Shown here piece after piece: positions 61,507-64,000 of a DNA stretch of 64,000 bases. The translations under genes were made by a program, and so were the position numbers. This stretch comes from Bacillota bacterium (lineage in GTDB: Bacteria; Bacillota; Clostridia; Lachnospirales; Lachnospiraceae): positions 39,533-103,532 of the forward strand of contig JAEWAK010000038.1 of NCBI GenBank assembly GCA_023391695.1. The letters run 5' to 3'. Each line of letters begins with the position of its first letter. Positions within the stretch are counted from its first letter, which is position 1. Below the pieces are notes generated by a model. The model saw nothing but the letters and a program-made list of their open reading frames with translations, made no database searches and was not told the origin of the DNA.

Positions 61507-62541
61507 ATGGAATTTTCAAATGAAAAAAAAGAATATGAAGCACTTGCTTTCGGAGAATTATTATTAAAATTATCGTCTCCTTTGAATGAGAGAATGATTT
61601 CCGGTGCCGTATTTGAAAAGAGGGCAGGCGGCGCGGAGCTTAATGTGGTATCCGGAATCTCGTTATTGGGACTGCGTACAGGAATTATATCAAAGCTTCC
61701 CCAAAATGAACTGGGTACTTATATAAGAAACAATGTCCGTTTCTGCGGCGTAAGCGACGACTATATAATATATGATGAAAGTCCCGAGGCAAGATTGGGT
61801 ATATACTATTATGAACATGGTGTATTTCCCAGAAAACCTACTGTAGTTTACGACAGAAAAAATGCTTCTGTCAATTCGATCAAGCCGGAAGACATACCGG
61901 AGAGCATTTTCAATACCACCAGGCTGTTTCATACCAGCGGTATATCCCTGGCACTTTCGGAACAGACACGTAATATGGCGGAAACCTTAATAAAGAAGTT
62001 TAAGGCAGCAGGGGCACTCATATCTTTTGATGTGAACTTCCGTGCAAATCTATGGAGTGAAGCAGATGCCAAAAAATATATTGAGCGGATCTTACCCTAT
62101 GTTGATATATTATTTATTTCGGAAGAAACCTCAAGGCGTACTTTCGGAAAGACGGGAGAATTAAAGGATATATTAAAAGCATTTGCAAATGAATATAATA
62201 TCAGTGTATTGGCTTCCACGGAACGAAAAATAATAAGCCCTAAAAAACACACCTTCGGATCAACCATCTATGATGCCAGAGAAGATAAATTCTACCGGGA
62301 AGAACCTTATGAAAATATCGAAGTAGTTGATCGTATCGGCAGCGGGGATGCATATGTATCCGGCGTATTATTCGGACTGCTTGCTTACGGAGACTGCCAG
62401 AAAGCTATAGAATACGGCAATGCTGCATGTGCTGTTAAGAACACGGTATTGGGCGATTTACCTTCTACGGATAAAAAGGAAATGGACAAAATCATTGAAG
62501 GGCATAAAGGAACCGGCTATCAAAGTGAAATGAACCGGTAA
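61507..62541 (+). CDS. PfkB family sugar kinase (KDG kinase-like)
   Basis: 344 residues of the ribokinase/PfkB family. The N-terminus has FGELLLKLSSP and RAGGAELNVVSGISLLGLRTGIISKLP. The ATP/anion-hole motif is DRIGSGDAYVSGVLFGL with the catalytic Asp. The domain order and the VNFRANLW motif resemble 2-dehydro-3-deoxygluconokinase; exact substrate unproven. No aldolase neighbour. ATG follows AGGGAGG. Confidence 0.8.
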   Translation: MEFSNEKKEYEALAFGELLLKLSSPLNERMISGAVFEKRAGGAELNVVSGISLLGLRTGIISKLPQNELGTYIRNNVRFCGVSDDYIIYDESPEARLGIYYYEHGVFPRKPTVVYDRKNASVNSIKPEDIPESIFNTTRLFHTSGISLALSEQTRNMAETLIKKFKAAGALISFDVNFRANLWSEADAKKYIERILPYVDILFISEETSRRTFGKTGELKDILKAFANEYNISVLASTERKIISPKKHTFGSTIYDAREDKFYREEPYENIEVVDRIGSGDAYVSGVLFGLLAYGDCQKAIEYGNAACAVKNTVLGDLPSTDKKEMDKIIEGHKGTGYQSEMNR

Positions 62542-62623
62542 TATATTAATCCTGAAAACAGGAGAAATTACAGATCAGAGTCAAAAATAAGCTACGGCAA
62601 TAAAAATTCCGTATAAAAATTAT

Positions 62624-62660
62624 GGGACAAGGGAATCAGGCGATATCCTTTGTCCTTTTT
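62624..62660 (+). terminator. Terminator after the PfkB kinase gene
   Basis: GGACAAGG pairs with CCTTTGTCC (62647-62655) followed by TTTTTATT. Confidence 0.75.
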
Positions 62661-62663
62661 ATT

Positions 62664-62790
62664 GAGTATGGTAGCCTTTTAATAAACCATCTGTTATACA
62701 GTCCATAGTTGCTTTAGCTTCAGGTAACTTGAGTGGAAAATTGTCCGGACGCAGATAAAGTACAAACACACAAGTAACAGAACGGCATAC
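62664..62790 (-). pseudogene. Possible gene remnant next to MITE copy C
   Basis: A minus-strand frame ending near 62659 encodes a protein-like stretch (RPDNFPLKLPEAKATMDC). It runs into the MITE at 62819, beyond which no homologous coding is seen. It might be a truncated gene end. Confidence 0.2.
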
Positions 62791-62818
62791 ATTGGATTGA
62801 AGAATAAAGATAATGTGC

Positions 62819-62985
62819 TTAGAGCGTGTTTGAAAAATCATTGTATTATTCTGAACGCTCCACTTTGCGGTATGCTGCGTCACAATTTTAGAAACGTACC
62901 CCTGCTACCCCTCTAAAACAAGTTTCTTGTCTCCCACAAAGCGGAGCATCCAGTCCGTGACAAGCATTTTTCAAACACACTCTAG
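62819..62985. mobile_element. MITE-like element, family 1, copy C (167 bp)
   Basis: Ends TTAGAGCGTGTTTGAAAAAT and its inverted copy ATTTTTCAAACACACTCTAG (62966-62985). The centre matches copy A (GAACGCTCCACTTTGCGG; CTTGTCTCCCACAAAGCGG). It sits 31 bp before the ymaF-like gene. Confidence 0.85.
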
Positions 62986-63016
62986 TCAGCACTGAAATAA
63001 ATAGGAGGATTTATAT

Positions 63017-63433
63017 TTGAGCGGAAATAATTATAATGCAAATAACTATGGAAATAACTATAGTGGAAATAATTATAGTGTCAGCAGTTATGGTGGGAAC
63101 AATAGCAATTGCAGCAAAAAAATGACCCATACCCATGAATATTTAGGCAGTACAAAAATTGCGGAAAAAAAGGAAGATCCGCATAACCATAGGTTTGCCG
63201 GTGTTACAGGGGAAGCAATACCGCTGCCAAATGGAAACCATTTTCATGAATTAGAAAACAAGACGGATTTTTACGAAGACCATTTTCATTTGATGTGTAA
63301 TAAAACAGGCCCGGCAATACCCGTTGGAAATGACAGGCATGTGCATTTTGTAAAGGGCGCCACCACTGTAAATGACAATCACTGCCATGAGTTCCAATTC
63401 AGTACACTAATTGAAAACCCCATCGGAGACTAA
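63017..63433 (+). CDS. YmaF-family His-rich protein
   Basis: 138 residues. Asn/Tyr/Gly-rich N-terminus (about 1-33) followed by His-rich repeats: THTHEY, DPHNHRFAGVTGEAIPL, NHFHEL, DHFHLM, RHVHFV and NHCHEF. This fits YmaF, a family seen in spore-formers; possible metal binding. Start is TTG 63017 behind AGGAGG. The MITE copy C just upstream may separate it from an older promoter. Confidence 0.85.
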   Translation: MSGNNYNANNYGNNYSGNNYSVSSYGGNNSNCSKKMTHTHEYLGSTKIAEKKEDPHNHRFAGVTGEAIPLPNGNHFHELENKTDFYEDHFHLMCNKTGPAIPVGNDRHVHFVKGATTVNDNHCHEFQFSTLIENPIGD

Positions 63434-63766
63434 TTCAGGTCCGGGGTTTTGCCTGTTAACAGAACTGTTTTTTAGGATTCTTTTAAAAATCTAAATTACC
63501 CGTTTAACGTCAAAGCGGATATTCGCATTCCGTTTTACCGCATGTTTTTAGCCTATTACGCAGCTTTGCTGTTATTTCAGTGGAGGTTTCGGCCTCCACT
63601 GAAATAAGGTTAAATTACAGTTGAACGGGTTTTTCTCTGTTAATTTTACTATAACAGGTATTTGATTTGATTGCTACAATAAGTACTTGTAGGTTTCGTA
63701 TTTAATATTTAAATTGATTTTCATTTCGGTTCATTAATAAAAGTAATAAAAAGTTATATTAAGGGG
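63434..63766. other. Intergenic region with palindromes
   Basis: AAAACCCC (from 63414) and GGGGTTTT (63443 on) make a probable terminator stem for the YmaF gene. TTATTTCAGTGGAGG (63572-63586) pairs perfectly with CCTCCACTGAAATAA (63593-63607), a 15-bp-arm hairpin without a T-run. No gene is seen. Confidence 0.6.
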
Positions 63767-63795
63767 TTGACATCATAATCATACAGTGATATAAT
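63767..63795 (+). promoter_or_regulatory. Strong sigma-A promoter, rRNA-operon type
   Basis: TTGACA (63767-63772), a 17-bp spacer, TATAAT (63790-63795): both hexamers are perfect consensus. No coding gene follows within the window; what follows looks like an rRNA leader. Confidence 0.85.
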
Positions 63796-63801
63796 TCATT
63801 T

Positions 63802-64000
63802 TGCTGACGCGCTAAACGGCATAATTTGCTAATGAAACGTTAGGCGATACAGCTTAAACCTGTATAACAGGATAAAGAACCTTGATAACTGAACAGTGAA
63901 ACAACCCTGAAAATTCTAATAAAATTTTCATAGATCACTTCTTATTTAAATAGGAAGTCATCGATAAGAACGGTATCTGGTGTAACAGTCAGATACAACC
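63802..64000 (+). other. Probable rRNA operon leader, cut by window end
   Basis: Downstream of the consensus promoter there is AACCTTGATAACTGAACAGTG (about 63880-63899), like the box-A-type motif of Firmicutes rrn leaders and spacers. Two hairpins follow, GAAAATT/AATTTTC and ACTTCTTATTTAAATAGGAAGT. The 16S gene would start beyond base 64000. This is inferred. Confidence 0.6.

Overview
This window comes from the chromosome of a low-GC, flagellated, endospore-forming Firmicute, most likely a member of the Lachnospiraceae (Clostridia). The signs are the gene families (DUF6240, DUF5702, DUF5711, DUF6382-FHA, a Clostridia-type Flp pilin), spore genes (bofA, yyaC), strong Shine-Dalgarno sites, and a beta-glucan sugar diet. 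No prophage, plasmid, CRISPR array, tRNA or complete rRNA gene was seen. The right edge carries an rRNA-type promoter and leader pointing out of the window.

Layout. 1-5180: one operon with an amino-thiazoline hydrolase-like protein (cut by the window edge), a NitT/TauT-type ABC importer (permease, lipoprotein, ATPase), a fumarate-reductase-like flavoprotein and a 2Fe-2S protein. It looks like uptake plus redox conversion of an unknown small molecule. 5502-10801: a giant FliK-like protein, flagellin and FliS. 10931-11906: yaaL and bofA, separated from their usual partner recR. 12118-24756: a complete Tad/Flp pilus locus with two prepilin peptidases, TadZ, CpaF, TadB, TadC, Flp pilin, DUF5702, two TadE-like pseudopilins and an FHA protein. 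25006-30796: small regulator, glycerol kinase, rhomboid, flavodoxin-SCP2 fusion, orphan histidine kinase, HIT protein. 31003-39710: murG, TSCPD, MTA/SAH nucleosidase, a coiled-coil membrane protein, pgi, M15 peptidase, DUF554 and small hypotheticals. 39975-43648: niaR, dnaX-ybaB-recR and a YvyF-like flagellar zinc protein. 44134-46514: a chemoreceptor behind a c-di-GMP-I riboswitch. 48593-56265: a beta-glucan module (licT, beta-glucoside PTS, 6-phospho-beta-glucosidase, secreted GH16 glucanase) with two RAT-type antiterminator leaders. 56407-63433: yyaC, a LysM protein with a degenerate JAMM-like domain, DUF5711, CvpA, a PfkB kinase and YmaF.

The least explained material is between genes. Long 5' leaders in front of bofA, cpaF, the Flp pilin and cvpA are built from shared hairpin modules that recur in different order, with tips that differ while pairing is kept; several end in an ATGGGAG-type ribosome-binding site. 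Around these are two families of MITE-like inverted-repeat elements, a 92-bp tandem repeat, and a perfect 25-bp-arm palindrome. Together flagella, pilus, chemoreceptor and c-di-GMP riboswitch point to a motile, surface-attaching, polysaccharide-using anaerobe.
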